Assembly: GCF_030397665.1 (NCBI RefSeq)
Contig: NZ_JAPUBT010000002.1
Span: 1-64,000, forward strand
Length of the DNA stretch: 64,000 nt
Direction: 5' to 3'
Source: Janthinobacterium sp. SUN073
Lineage (GTDB): Bacteria > Pseudomonadota > Gammaproteobacteria > Burkholderiales > Burkholderiaceae_D
The position numbers were made by a program, and so were the translations under genes. Below are positions 24,868 through 33,353 of the stretch, one piece after another. Position 1 is the stretch's first letter. Every line of letters starts with the position of its first letter. Under the pieces are notes generated by a model. It saw only the letters and a list, made by a program, of their open reading frames with translations. It was not told the DNA's origin and made no database searches.

Positions 24868-25290
24868 TTGTTCACTGCCATCAAAACATTCAGCCAGGTC
24901 TGCACGCACATGTCGATCGCCTTCGGCCTCGCCTATTTGCTGACGGGGTCGCTCGCGCTCGGTGGCTTGGCCGCCATCATCGAACCGGTCATCAATGTGG
25001 GCTTGCTGCCATGGCATGAAAAAGCCTGGCACGCGATCCGCCGCCGCTACGCCGCCAGCCGCGTGGGCTTTGCCGCCCTGGCCGGCGAAAAGATCAGCCA
25101 GACGGCCTTGCACATGGGCGTGGCGTTCGGCGTCATGTACTGGGCCACGGGTTCCATGGCCTTCGGCGGCTTGCTGGCAGTGGTCGAGCCGATCTGCAAC
25201 GTGATCGTCCTGCCCTTCCACGACCGGCTGTGGGAAAAAGCCCGCTTTCGCCTGGAAAACCGGGGTGCGGCGCGGCTGGCCGCCCTGTAA
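24868..25290 (+). CDS. DUF2061 membrane protein with two domain copies, TTG start
   Basis: Two DUF2061-like repeats are visible: residues about 3-55 (KTFSQVCTHMSIAFGLAYLL, GSLALGG, EPVINVGLLPWHEKAW) and 74-128 (KISQTALHMGVAFGVMYW, GSMAFGG, EPICNVIVLPFHDRLWEKA). Each forms two membrane helices ending in the EPxxNvxxxxxHxxxW signature. Function is unknown. The start is TTG at 24868, supported by AAAGGAG at eight-base spacing and by homology beginning there. A possible Fur box and a palindrome lie upstream, so iron control is a reasonable guess. Confidence 0.85.
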   Translation: MFTAIKTFSQVCTHMSIAFGLAYLLTGSLALGGLAAIIEPVINVGLLPWHEKAWHAIRRRYAASRVGFAALAGEKISQTALHMGVAFGVMYWATGSMAFGGLLAVVEPICNVIVLPFHDRLWEKARFRLENRGAARLAAL

Positions 25291-25299
25291 TCGTGCTTC

Positions 25300-26739
25300 T
25301 TAATTACCTGCCCACACGGGCGGCCGCCTTGGAAACCACGGCGCCGCCCGCTCCAGCTGCCCTGCCAGGCGCAGCAGCGTTCCATCCTGACCATAGCCCG
25401 CCATGAACTGCATGCCGATCGGCAGCCATGTATCCGACATTGCCAGCGGCACGGACATTGCCGGCAAGCCCGCCACGTTGGCCAGCGGCGTGTACGGAGA
25501 GTGTTCGAACAGGCGCGCCGTCCAGCCCAGCCCATCGAGTTCTTCCTCATCCTCGCCATAACGGCCCAGCTGCCACGGCACATCCGGCATGGTGGGCGTC
25601 AGCAAGACGTCGTACTGCTCAAACAGGGCGCCGGCGTGGCGCGTGACGGTATTGCGCACGTCGAGCGCGGCCACGAAATCGACGGCCGACACCGTCTGCC
25701 CGTATTGATAGCAGGCCAGGGTCGCCGGCTCCAGCGTATCGAGCGACACGGCGCGCCCGCTTTCCTGTGCCAGGCCGTCTATCCACGGTACCAGGTTGGC
25801 ACACCAGATGCGCGCATTCGCCTGCACGAACGCGTCCCACGACACGCCCAGCGCCGGTGCTGCTTCTTCCACGTGGTGGCCCAGGCTTTCCAGCAGGCGC
25901 ACGGTATCTTGCAGGGCGATATCGACGGCAGGCACGGGATGGGCGCCATTGCAGGCAGCGCGCTGCACGCCGATGCGCAGCTTGCCTGGCGCCACGTCCA
26001 CCTGCGACAGCCAGCTGTGGCCCGGTGCACTCGTCACATACGGTTCGCCCGGGAACATTCCCTGGACGCAGTCGAGCAAGGCGGCGCTGTCGCGCACCGT
26101 GCGGCTCACGCCCAGTTGTACGCCCAGGCCGCTGAAGATCTCGTCCATGGCGGGGCCATTCGAGACCCGGCCCCGGCTCGGTTTCAGGCCGAACAGGCCC
26201 GTCGAGGCGGCTGGCACGCGGATGGAACCGGCCGCGTCCGTCGCATGGGCCAATGGTACGATACCGGCCGCCACGGCCGCCGCCGCGCCGCCGCTGGAGC
26301 CGCCCGCGCTCAGGCTGACGTTCCAGGGATTGCGTGTGGCGCCGTACAGCGCGGGTTCCGTGGTGGTGGCGAACGCCATTTCCGGCGTGCTCGTGCGGCC
26401 GAAGGTTGTCAGCCCCGCCTGGCGGAACTGCGTCATCAGGTGGGAATCCAGCGCAGCGACATGGCCGGCGCCCAGGCGGCTGCCCGCTTCGCTGCGCTGG
26501 CCCGCCATGGTGATGGCCACGTCCTTGATCAAAAATGGCACGCTGGCGAACGGCGCCGCGCTGTCGATTTGCGTAACGTCCGCCGGCCACAGCTCGACCA
26601 CGGCATTGATCTGCGGGTTGACGGCGGCGCAGGCGCGCAATGCGGCGTCGTGCAGTTCGGCCGCCGAGACGGCGCCAGTGCGCAGCAGCTGGGCCAGCCC
26701 CAGACCATCAAAGCTTGCATATTCATGGAGTTGCATCAT
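25300..26739 (-). CDS. Amidase-signature (AS) family amidase, 479 aa
   Basis: The AS catalytic set is complete: Lys in FLIKDVAIT, the cis-Ser region GGSSGGAAAAVAAG, and the nucleophile Ser in DAAGSIRVPA, followed by GLFGLKPSRGRVS. Such enzymes hydrolyse carboxamides in the cytoplasm; the substrate cannot be told from sequence. No signal peptide is present. It is divergent from a LysR-type gene, the usual arrangement for a regulator controlling a catabolic amidase. Two ATGs (26739, 26736) are adjacent. Length is normal for the family. Confidence 0.92.
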   Translation of the reverse strand: MMQLHEYASFDGLGLAQLLRTGAVSAAELHDAALRACAAVNPQINAVVELWPADVTQIDSAAPFASVPFLIKDVAITMAGQRSEAGSRLGAGHVAALDSHLMTQFRQAGLTTFGRTSTPEMAFATTTEPALYGATRNPWNVSLSAGGSSGGAAAAVAAGIVPLAHATDAAGSIRVPAASTGLFGLKPSRGRVSNGPAMDEIFSGLGVQLGVSRTVRDSAALLDCVQGMFPGEPYVTSAPGHSWLSQVDVAPGKLRIGVQRAACNGAHPVPAVDIALQDTVRLLESLGHHVEEAAPALGVSWDAFVQANARIWCANLVPWIDGLAQESGRAVSLDTLEPATLACYQYGQTVSAVDFVAALDVRNTVTRHAGALFEQYDVLLTPTMPDVPWQLGRYGEDEEELDGLGWTARLFEHSPYTPLANVAGLPAMSVPLAMSDTWLPIGMQFMAGYGQDGTLLRLAGQLERAAPWFPRRPPVWAGN

Positions 26740-26741
26740 TT

Positions 26742-26780
26742 AGTTCCTGTAAAAGATGAAGAGTGGGGATCACAGGAACT
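26742..26780. promoter_or_regulatory. Inverted repeat between amidase and LysR genes
   Basis: AGTTCCTGT (26742-26750) and its complement ACAGGAACT (26772-26780) face each other across 21 bases, directly upstream of the amidase start. It is a candidate regulator-binding site for the divergent LysR protein, although the spacing is longer than a single LysR T-N11-A half-site pair. Confidence 0.5.
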
Positions 26781-26837
26781 ACTGTAGGGCTTGCGCTATC
26801 ATAGTGGAAATGAATAGTTGATATACAAGGTATAGCC

Positions 26838-27761
26838 ATGAACAATTTGCACAAGCTGGACTTGAACCTGCTGCTGACCCTGAACGCGCTGCTGATCGAG
26901 CGCAACGTCACGCGGGCGGCGGCGCGGCTGCACCTGAGCCAGCCGTCCGTCAGCGTGCAGCTGGGCAAGCTGCGCACGGCCTTCGACGATCCGCTGCTCT
27001 TGCCCGGTCCGCGCGGCATGCTGCCCACGTCGCGGGCGCTGGCCTTGTTCGCGCCGTTGCAAGCCGTGCTGGCCCAGCTGGAGCAAGTCTTGCAGCCGGA
27101 ATCGGCCTTCGATCCGGCCACGGCCGACGTGCGCTGGAATTTGGCGGCGGCCGATGCCACCGAATATGCGATTTTGCTGCCCCTGCTGGCCTCCCTGCGC
27201 GCGCAGGCGCCCTTGTCGCGCATGGCCGTGTTCGAAGCCGTGCCGGCGCGCATGGCGCACGATCTGGAAAGCGGCCAGGTCGACCTGGGCTTTTTGGCGC
27301 AGGAAGAAGCGCCGCCCGGCTTGCGCCACCGCACTTTGTTTACCGAACACTATGTGCTGGCGGGCCGGCGCGACCACCCGCTGCTGCAGGCACCGCCCGA
27401 CCTCGACCAGTTTTGTGCACTGGAATTCATCGTCGTCTCGCCCAACGGCGGCGGTTTCCGCAGCAACGTCGACACGGCGCTGCAGCAGTTGGGGCGCACG
27501 CGCAAGGTGGTGCTGTCCGTGCCGCATTTCCTGATCGTCCCGCCCTTGCTGGCCGCATCCGACATGGTGGCCCTGCTGCCGTCGCGCCTGCTGAAGAATG
27601 CGCTGGGCGCGCTGCGTACGTGGGAGCCGCCCGTCGCCCTGCCCGATTACGAAATGGCCATGGTCTGGCACGAGCGCATGCACCTGGACGCGGCGCACCG
27701 CTGGCTGCGCGAACGCATCATGGCCAGCTTGCAGGCTGGCCTACACGATTTTTCAGTGTAA
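26838..27761 (+). CDS. LysR-family transcriptional regulator (NodD-like group)
   Basis: N-terminal winged helix-turn-helix typical of LysR proteins that begin LDLNLLLTLNALLIERNVTR, with AAARLHLSQPSVSVQLGKLR as recognition region; the LDLNLL opening is that of the NodD/LinR subgroup. The effector domain follows (residues 90-300). It is transcribed away from the amidase gene and likely controls it. ATG 26838 is followed at once by the conserved start; no strong ribosome site is evident. Confidence 0.93.
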   Translation: MNNLHKLDLNLLLTLNALLIERNVTRAAARLHLSQPSVSVQLGKLRTAFDDPLLLPGPRGMLPTSRALALFAPLQAVLAQLEQVLQPESAFDPATADVRWNLAAADATEYAILLPLLASLRAQAPLSRMAVFEAVPARMAHDLESGQVDLGFLAQEEAPPGLRHRTLFTEHYVLAGRRDHPLLQAPPDLDQFCALEFIVVSPNGGGFRSNVDTALQQLGRTRKVVLSVPHFLIVPPLLAASDMVALLPSRLLKNALGALRTWEPPVALPDYEMAMVWHERMHLDAAHRWLRERIMASLQAGLHDFSV

Positions 27762-27764
27762 AAC

Positions 27765-27784
27765 ACTAGGGAAGATTACCTAGT
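27765..27784. promoter_or_regulatory. Inverted repeat upstream of the multihaem cytochrome gene
   Basis: ACTAGG (27765-27770) and CCTAGT (27779-27784) form 6-bp arms eight bases apart, about 74 bases before the cytochrome start codon. The position suits an activator or repressor site. The regulator is unknown. Confidence 0.45.
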
Positions 27785-27857
27785 TGTTCGAAAGAAACTC
27801 CCAATTTTCGCCGTGGTGACGAATGCGTAAGCTTGGCCCCAATAATAAAGGGTCACC

Positions 27858-29942
27858 ATGAACGCCATTTCCATCCAGCATCGCGGTTCGCTCCGCCCTC
27901 CTGTTTCTTCCTCCTCGATGTTCAGCCGGCTTGCCGCGATGCTCCTGGGCATGCTTGTCTTCTGCGCTGGCGCCTGGGCCGCGCCCACTGCGTCGGCAGA
28001 ACTGATCAAGCGCGGCGAATATGTCGCCCGCCTGGGCGACTGCGTGGCCTGCCACACCAGCCCGAACGGCGCCGCCATGGCCGGCGGCCTGGAACTGAAA
28101 ACGCCGTTCGGCACCATCTACAGCACGAATATCACGCCCGATACGAAAACGGGCCTGGGCACGTACAGCTTCGCCCAATTCGACCGCGCCATGCGCAAGG
28201 GCGTGGCGGCCGATGGACACAACCTGTATCCGGCCATGCCCTACCCTTCCTACGCGAAGATCACGCCCGACGACATGCAGGCGCTGTACGCCTATTTGCA
28301 GCGCGGCGTGGCGCCCGTGGCGCAGCAAAACCGCGCAACGGACATGAAATGGCCATTCAGCATGCGCTGGGGCCTCTCTCTGTGGAACGCCGTCTTCCTC
28401 GACGACGCGCCGTTCAAGCCCGACAGCGCCAAGTCGGCCATGTGGAACCGGGGCAGCTACATCGCCCAGGGCCTCGGCCATTGCGGCTCCTGCCACACGC
28501 CACGCGGCGTGGCCTTTCAGGAAAAAACCATGGGCCAGGATGGCGGCAGCGGCAAGCTCTACCTGTCCGGTTTTACTTTTGACGGCTGGCATGCGGTGAA
28601 CTTGCGCAATCTGTGGACGCCGGGCGACATCGTGCAATTGCTTAAGACGGGCCGCAACAGCTTCGGCACGGCGGCCGGCAGCATGACGGAAGTCATCACC
28701 CACAGCACGCAATATTTCACGGATGGCGACCTCGATGCGCTGGCCCATTACCTGCACGGCTTGCCGGCCAGGGACGGAGCGGCCGCGCCGCCGAAGAAAA
28801 CCGCGCCCGTCGTGGTAGCCAGCAACGATGCGCTGTACAACATGCGCGGCGGCCTGGGCTACCTGCAGTTTTGCGCCACCTGTCACCGCCGGGACGGTCG
28901 TGGCGTGGAAAACATCTTCCCGCCGCTGGCGCAGAACGACTCGGTACAATCGAAAGATGCCACCTCCGTCATCCATATCGCGCTGACGGGCTGGCAGTCG
29001 GCCGTCACGCAGCACTCGCCCCGCTCGTTCGGCATGCCGTCGTATGACCGCCTGTCGGACACGGAACTGGCGGAAATCCTCACCTTTGTGCGCGGCAAGT
29101 GGGGCAACCAGGGCGCGCCCGTCACGCCCGCGCAGATCGCCAAAGTGCGCAAGGAACTCAAGCTCAAGGCGCCGGACGCGGACGGCTTCGTCACGCCCCG
29201 CTTCGCCGCCCTGACGGCCGATCCGAATGCCAATCAATTGATTCACGGCATGCAACTGATGACGGAAACGCGTGCGCGCCTGCCGCACAACGTGGGCAAC
29301 GACCTCAATTGCAGCAGCTGCCACCTGAATGGCGGCACCGTGGCCAACGGTTCGCCCTTCCTCGGTATTTCCGCCTTCTTTCCGGCGGAGGCGCCGCGCG
29401 CCGGCAAGGTGATTAACTTGGGCGAGCGCATCAATGGCTGCTTCCGCCGCTCCATGCACGGCAAGCCGCTGCCCGTGGACGGCCCCGACCTGCAGGCGAT
29501 GGTCGCCTACATCGACTGGATGAAGGGCGCCACGCAGGCAAATGACAAGGTGGCGGGACGCGGCGTGGCGAAGATAGACCGCGCTCTGCTGCCCGATCCC
29601 GTGCATGGCAAAAAAGTGTATGTCGAGCAATGCGCCGTCTGCCATGGCGCGAATGGCGAGGGCATCCGTGGCGCCAACGGCGTGGTGGCCTTCCCGCCCC
29701 TGTGGGGCGAGCGTTCCTTCAATATCGGCGCCGGCATGGCCCGCACCTACACGGCGGCCGGCTTCGTCAAGGCCAACATGGTAATGGGCCATGGCCAGAA
29801 ATTTCCGCTGGGCCAGGGCAACCTGTCCGACCAGGACGCCGTCGACGTGGCCGAATACTTTACGCATATGCCCCGTCCGGACTTCCCCGACAAGGTCAAG
29901 GATTGGCCGAAGGGCGGCAAGCCCAAGGATGCGCGCTACTGA
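27858..29942 (+). CDS. Pentahaem cytochrome c: tri-haem dehydrogenase subunit fused to TsdA-like thiosulfate dehydrogenase
   Basis: After an export signal (LAAMLLGMLVFCAGAWAAP) there are five CxxCH haem sites at residues 62 (CVACH), 209 (CGSCH), 339 (CATCH), 485 (CSSCH) and 592 (CAVCH). The first three, with spacing as in AdhB/gluconate-dehydrogenase cytochrome subunits, would pass electrons to the quinone pool or oxidase. The last two form a TsdA-like di-haem module: NCSSCHLNGGT, GERINGCFRRSMHGKPLP (containing the Cys that serves as axial haem ligand in TsdA), PPLWGERSFN, GMARTYTAAGFVKANM. TsdA joins thiosulfate to tetrathionate. A 694-residue fusion is well above either family's length. The fused product may couple thiosulfate oxidation to electron transfer in one periplasmic protein. 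Confidence 0.88.
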   Translation: MNAISIQHRGSLRPPVSSSSMFSRLAAMLLGMLVFCAGAWAAPTASAELIKRGEYVARLGDCVACHTSPNGAAMAGGLELKTPFGTIYSTNITPDTKTGLGTYSFAQFDRAMRKGVAADGHNLYPAMPYPSYAKITPDDMQALYAYLQRGVAPVAQQNRATDMKWPFSMRWGLSLWNAVFLDDAPFKPDSAKSAMWNRGSYIAQGLGHCGSCHTPRGVAFQEKTMGQDGGSGKLYLSGFTFDGWHAVNLRNLWTPGDIVQLLKTGRNSFGTAAGSMTEVITHSTQYFTDGDLDALAHYLHGLPARDGAAAPPKKTAPVVVASNDALYNMRGGLGYLQFCATCHRRDGRGVENIFPPLAQNDSVQSKDATSVIHIALTGWQSAVTQHSPRSFGMPSYDRLSDTELAEILTFVRGKWGNQGAPVTPAQIAKVRKELKLKAPDADGFVTPRFAALTADPNANQLIHGMQLMTETRARLPHNVGNDLNCSSCHLNGGTVANGSPFLGISAFFPAEAPRAGKVINLGERINGCFRRSMHGKPLPVDGPDLQAMVAYIDWMKGATQANDKVAGRGVAKIDRALLPDPVHGKKVYVEQCAVCHGANGEGIRGANGVVAFPPLWGERSFNIGAGMARTYTAAGFVKANMVMGHGQKFPLGQGNLSDQDAVDVAEYFTHMPRPDFPDKVKDWPKGGKPKDARY

Positions 29943-30022
29943 ATCGTGCTTCCCGGGCGGCCCCCCTTCTTGGCGCCGCCCGCCTGTGCTACGCTGTCCG
30001 CTCCACCACACAGGAGTGACGC

Positions 30023-31324
30023 ATGCAGATCGACAGCGGCCGCGCGGATGCCGTCCGCCAGCAGGCGGACCCTTCCGACACCTGGCTGGGCAAGCTGGGA
30101 CCGGGCCTGATCACGGGTGCGGCCGATGACGATCCCAGCGGCATCGCCACGTATTCGCAGGCAGGCGCCCAGTTCGGCTTCGGCATGCTGTGGACCGTGT
30201 GCCTGACGTTTCCCCTGATGCTGGGTATCCAGGTCATCAGCGCCAAGATCGGCCGGGTCAGCGGCCACGGGCTGGCGACGAATATCCGCCGCCACTATCC
30301 CCGCTCCCTGCTGTATGCCATCGTCGGCTTGCTGCTGCTGGCCAATGTCATCAATATCGCCGCCGACGTGGCCGCCATGGGCGATGCCCTGACGCTGATC
30401 ATTGGCGGTCCCACGCACCTGTACGCTGTCGGCTTCGGCCTGCTGTCCCTGCTGCTGCAAGTGTTCATTCCGTATCAAAAATACGTGCGCATCCTGAAAT
30501 GGCTGACCCTGGGCTTGCTGGCCTATGTGGCCACCGTACTCACCGTACACATTCCCTGGGGCGAAGTGGCGCTGCGCACCGTCTGGCCCCAGTTCGCCTG
30601 GTCGGCCGCCTCGGTGACCATGATCGTGGCCGTGTTCGGCACCACCATCAGTCCCTATCTATTTTTCTGGCAAGCATCACAGGAAGTGGAAGACTTGCAG
30701 GCCGATGCTGGAGCGCAAGCCCTGCGCCGCACGCCCGAGCAGGCGCCCCGGCAATTCCAGCGCATCAAGATGGACACGGCCATCGGCATGGGCTTTTCCA
30801 ACCTGGTGGCCTTCTTCATCATGCTGACCACGGCCGTAACCCTGGGCGCGCAAGGCATCACGCATATCGACACGTCCGCCCAGGCCGCCTCCGCCCTGCG
30901 CCCCATCGCGGGCGAGTTCGCGTTTGCCCTGTTCAGCCTGGGCATCATCGGCACGGGCTTGCTGGCCATTCCCGTGCTGGCCGGCTCGGCTGCCTACGCC
31001 ATGGCGGGCGCCTTTCACTGGAAAAACAGCCTGGAACTGGCACCCAGGGCCGCCAAGAAATTCTACGGCATCATCGTCACGGCCACCGTAATCGGCGCCG
31101 CCCTGTGCTTTTCGCCGCTCGACCCCATCAAGGCCCTGTACTGGAGCGCCGTCATCAATGGTGTCATTTCCGTGCCCATCATGGCCCTGATGATGCTGAT
31201 GGCGACGCGTCCCACCATCATGGGCAGCTTGACCATTTCGCGCCGCCTGCGGGCGCTGGGATGGCTGTCCACCATCGTCATGGCAACGGCCGTGCTGGCC
31301 ATGTTCGCCAGCATGGCGTTCTGA
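30023..31324 (+). CDS. NRAMP-related divalent metal transporter
   Basis: About eleven membrane helices over 433 residues with the NRAMP-superfamily opening GPGLITGAADDDPSGIATYS. Classical NRAMP metal-binding DPGN in helix 1 is DPSG here, and the helix-6 MPH motif is not found (FFIMLTTAVTLG instead), as in the NRAMP-related branch reported to prefer magnesium or other hard cations. Manganese is thus not a safe substrate call. AGGAG precedes the ATG. It follows the cytochrome gene by 80 bases on the same strand; a shared transcript is possible. Confidence 0.85.
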   Translation: MQIDSGRADAVRQQADPSDTWLGKLGPGLITGAADDDPSGIATYSQAGAQFGFGMLWTVCLTFPLMLGIQVISAKIGRVSGHGLATNIRRHYPRSLLYAIVGLLLLANVINIAADVAAMGDALTLIIGGPTHLYAVGFGLLSLLLQVFIPYQKYVRILKWLTLGLLAYVATVLTVHIPWGEVALRTVWPQFAWSAASVTMIVAVFGTTISPYLFFWQASQEVEDLQADAGAQALRRTPEQAPRQFQRIKMDTAIGMGFSNLVAFFIMLTTAVTLGAQGITHIDTSAQAASALRPIAGEFAFALFSLGIIGTGLLAIPVLAGSAAYAMAGAFHWKNSLELAPRAAKKFYGIIVTATVIGAALCFSPLDPIKALYWSAVINGVISVPIMALMMLMATRPTIMGSLTISRRLRALGWLSTIVMATAVLAMFASMAF

Positions 31325-31327
31325 TGC

Positions 31328-32122
31328 CTACGCCGCCTTCGGCTTGAGCATGCCTTCCACGATGCCCAGCACGGTCTGGCGCGGCAGCAGTCGCGGCAGC
31401 CAGGCCAGCAGCCGGTTGGGCCGGCCCGCCACGTGGCTGCTGCGGCCACGGTCCAGCGCCAGCAGCGCTTCATCGACGACGGCTTGAGGATCCATGCGCT
31501 TGCCCACGGCCGCTTCGGGCGCGGCCACCACGTCAAAAAAGGCTGTTTCCGTGGCACCCGGGCAGAGGGCCAGCACGCGCACGCCACGGCTACGGTTTTC
31601 CGCCCACAGCGCTTCCGACAACGACAGCACGAAAGCCTTGCTGGCGCCGTAGACCGCCATGTAGGGATCGGGCTGCAGGGCCGCCGTGGACGCCACGTTG
31701 ATGATGGCCCCGCGTCCTTGCGCCAGCATGTGCGGCAAGGCGCAGTGCGTCAGTTCCATCAGGGCCGTGCAATTGACGGTCACCTCGGCCGCCTGGCGCG
31801 CGACCGGGATGGTCTCGAACCTGCCGTGCGTGGCGAAACCCGCGTTATTGATCAGCACGTCGGGCGGCATGCCCAGCGCGCAGGCCTGTGCATGGGCTTG
31901 CGCAGCGGCGCCGGGCAAGCTCAGGTCGGCCACCAGCGCATGCGCGCGGATGCCGTGGCGCTGGGAAAGTTCCTTGGCCAGGCTGTCGAGCACGGCGCCG
32001 GAACGGGCCAGCAGCAGCAAATGCGCGCCGCGCGCGGCCAGGGTTTCCGCAAAGACGCGGCCGATGCCGGATGAGGCGCCCGTGATCAGCACGGTCTGGT
32101 TGGTATAGTTGAAGGCGGTCAT
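31328..32122 (-). CDS. Short-chain dehydrogenase/reductase
   Basis: Classical SDR: cofactor loop TGASSGIGR (residues 14-22), NAG in VLINNAG, catalytic Ser in VASTAAL and Tyr-x-x-x-Lys in YGASKAF. After GATETAFF the C-terminal extension resembles the DltE/YqjQ subgroup. It reduces or oxidises an unknown carbonyl/alcohol with NAD(P)H. It is divergent from a MerR-type regulator whose operator sits in a promoter with stretched spacing facing this gene, so it is the likely regulated target. Convergent with the NRAMP-related gene, only three bases apart. Confidence 0.92.
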   Translation of the reverse strand: MTAFNYTNQTVLITGASSGIGRVFAETLAARGAHLLLLARSGAVLDSLAKELSQRHGIRAHALVADLSLPGAAAQAHAQACALGMPPDVLINNAGFATHGRFETIPVARQAAEVTVNCTALMELTHCALPHMLAQGRGAIINVASTAALQPDPYMAVYGASKAFVLSLSEALWAENRSRGVRVLALCPGATETAFFDVVAAPEAAVGKRMDPQAVVDEALLALDRGRSSHVAGRPNRLLAWLPRLLPRQTVLGIVEGMLKPKAA

Positions 32123-32161
32123 GGCAGCGGTGTGTAGTTGAAAGTGTTTCTACTGTAAACT

Positions 32162-32183
32162 GTGGACTTTAGTCCACGGTCAA
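32162..32183 (-). promoter_or_regulatory. MerR-type operator-promoter for the SDR gene
   Basis: A 7-bp inverted repeat GTGGACT-TT-AGTCCAC (32162-32177) lies downstream of a minus-strand -35 TTGACC (32178-32183) and before a TACAGT -10, giving a spacer near 20 bases. Long spacers occupied by a dyad are the hallmark of MerR-activated promoters. Confidence 0.75.
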
Positions 32184-32193
32184 TAGAAAAACT

Positions 32194-32586
32194 ATGCGTA
32201 TCGGAGAAATCACCCGCCTGACGGGCGTCAGCAAGGACACGGTGCGCTTCTACGAGCGCCAGGGGCTGCTGGACGAAGCGCCGCAGCCGGGCATGACGAA
32301 CAATTATAAAGAGTACTCGGCGCAAGCCTTGCGCCGGATCGAGCTGATCGGCCATGCCAAGGCGCTGGGCTTTACCCTGAAGGAAATCGCCGAAGTCATT
32401 GCCGTCTGGCAGGAAAATGCACTCGATGCGGCCACCAAGCGGGTCATGCTGGAAACGAAAATCGCCCAGATCGACGACAAGGCCCGCTCGATGGCTGTGC
32501 TGCGGGCCGGCCTCGTCGACGCGCTGGCGAAGGTGGAGACGGGCTGCGAGGATGGTGTGGCGGTCGCAAGAAACTTACAAGGATAA
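32194..32586 (+). CDS. MerR-family transcriptional regulator
   Basis: Winged-helix N-terminus MRIGEITRLTGVSKDTVRFY followed by ERQGLLDEA is diagnostic. A dimerisation coiled coil (residues 80-118) and a short tail with one Cys (ETGCEDG) complete the 130 residues. The single Cys does not form a metal-site pattern, so an organic or redox signal is more likely. It is divergent from the SDR gene and its dyad operator lies 17 bases upstream. The next gene (SUKH-like) begins four bases after its stop. Confidence 0.92.
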   Translation: MRIGEITRLTGVSKDTVRFYERQGLLDEAPQPGMTNNYKEYSAQALRRIELIGHAKALGFTLKEIAEVIAVWQENALDAATKRVMLETKIAQIDDKARSMAVLRAGLVDALAKVETGCEDGVAVARNLQG

Positions 32587-32589
32587 TCA

Positions 32590-33240
32590 ATGACTTATTA
32601 CACGCAATACCGCCATCTGGCGCTCGAGGGCGCCAAGCCTGCCCCCACCGCGCAGCAGATCGCCGCCATTGAAACCCTGCTGGAAGCGCCGCTGCCGCCC
32701 GCCTTCCTGGCTTTCTTGCAAGTGGCCAACGGCGCCTGGTTCGACTACACCACCGATGTGCCGGACGGCAATGGTGGCGTGGAAAAAATGGGCTTCAACA
32801 CCTTCTTCAGCGCCGATGAGGGCGATTTCTGCGATGAAACCTTGGTGGGCGAAATCCGCGCGGCGCGCAAGCATACGGATATGCCGGTGCGCATCCTGCC
32901 GTTCGCCCGCGACGGCGGCAATTCCATGATCTACCTGGACTTGACGGAAGACGGCGGCGGCCGCGTGCTGGCCTATGTGCAGGAGTTGCCGGAGTGGACA
33001 GGCAAGCGCGCCCACGGCTTCATCGAGCTGGCGCCCTCCTTCGATGCCTGGCTGGACAGCCTGTATATCGACCGCGACACAGTGCTGGACGAACTCGAAC
33101 ACAGCGTCTCGGAACCCTCGCACCTGGATGCGATGGCGGAGTGGCTCGACATCGGCATGCCCGCCTGGCGTCGCGATGCCGGCATCGCCGCCTTGTTTGC
33201 GCTGAAACAAGTCGAACTGTGCGCTAACGAACAGGACTAG
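32590..33240 (+). CDS. SMI1/KNR4 (SUKH)-like protein, 216 aa
   Basis: The pattern APTAQQIAAIETLLEAPLPPAFL, LQVANGAWF, DDGGN-like FARDGGNSMIYLDL and GFIELAPSFDAWLDSL fits the SMI1/KNR4 (SUKH) superfamily. Bacterial SUKH proteins often serve as immunity proteins against polymorphic toxins, but also occur as stand-alone regulators. No toxin is adjacent. It starts four bases downstream of the merR-type gene with AAGGATAATCA as ribosome site, so it is cotranscribed with it. Confidence 0.8.
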   Translation: MTYYTQYRHLALEGAKPAPTAQQIAAIETLLEAPLPPAFLAFLQVANGAWFDYTTDVPDGNGGVEKMGFNTFFSADEGDFCDETLVGEIRAARKHTDMPVRILPFARDGGNSMIYLDLTEDGGGRVLAYVQELPEWTGKRAHGFIELAPSFDAWLDSLYIDRDTVLDELEHSVSEPSHLDAMAEWLDIGMPAWRRDAGIAALFALKQVELCANEQD

Positions 33241-33353
33241 TCCTACGGGAATCATCGCACGTGTCCTATGGGTGTGCGCAGGCTGCTGGCTTAATATTGT
33301 CATCAGCTTGCAGAAAAAACCACGCATGCACTCATGATATGAAAGGATTTCCC

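Noticed and set aside
25501..26787. 428-codon antisense frame over the amidase
   Set aside because: The amidase frame has the full Lys-Ser-Ser catalytic set; this one is a compositional shadow.
27780..30011. 743-codon open frame antisense to the multihaem cytochrome
   Set aside because: It is the mirror of a GC-rich gene whose sense frame has five CxxCH motifs; the antisense protein is Arg/His/Gly-rich without any recognisable domain.
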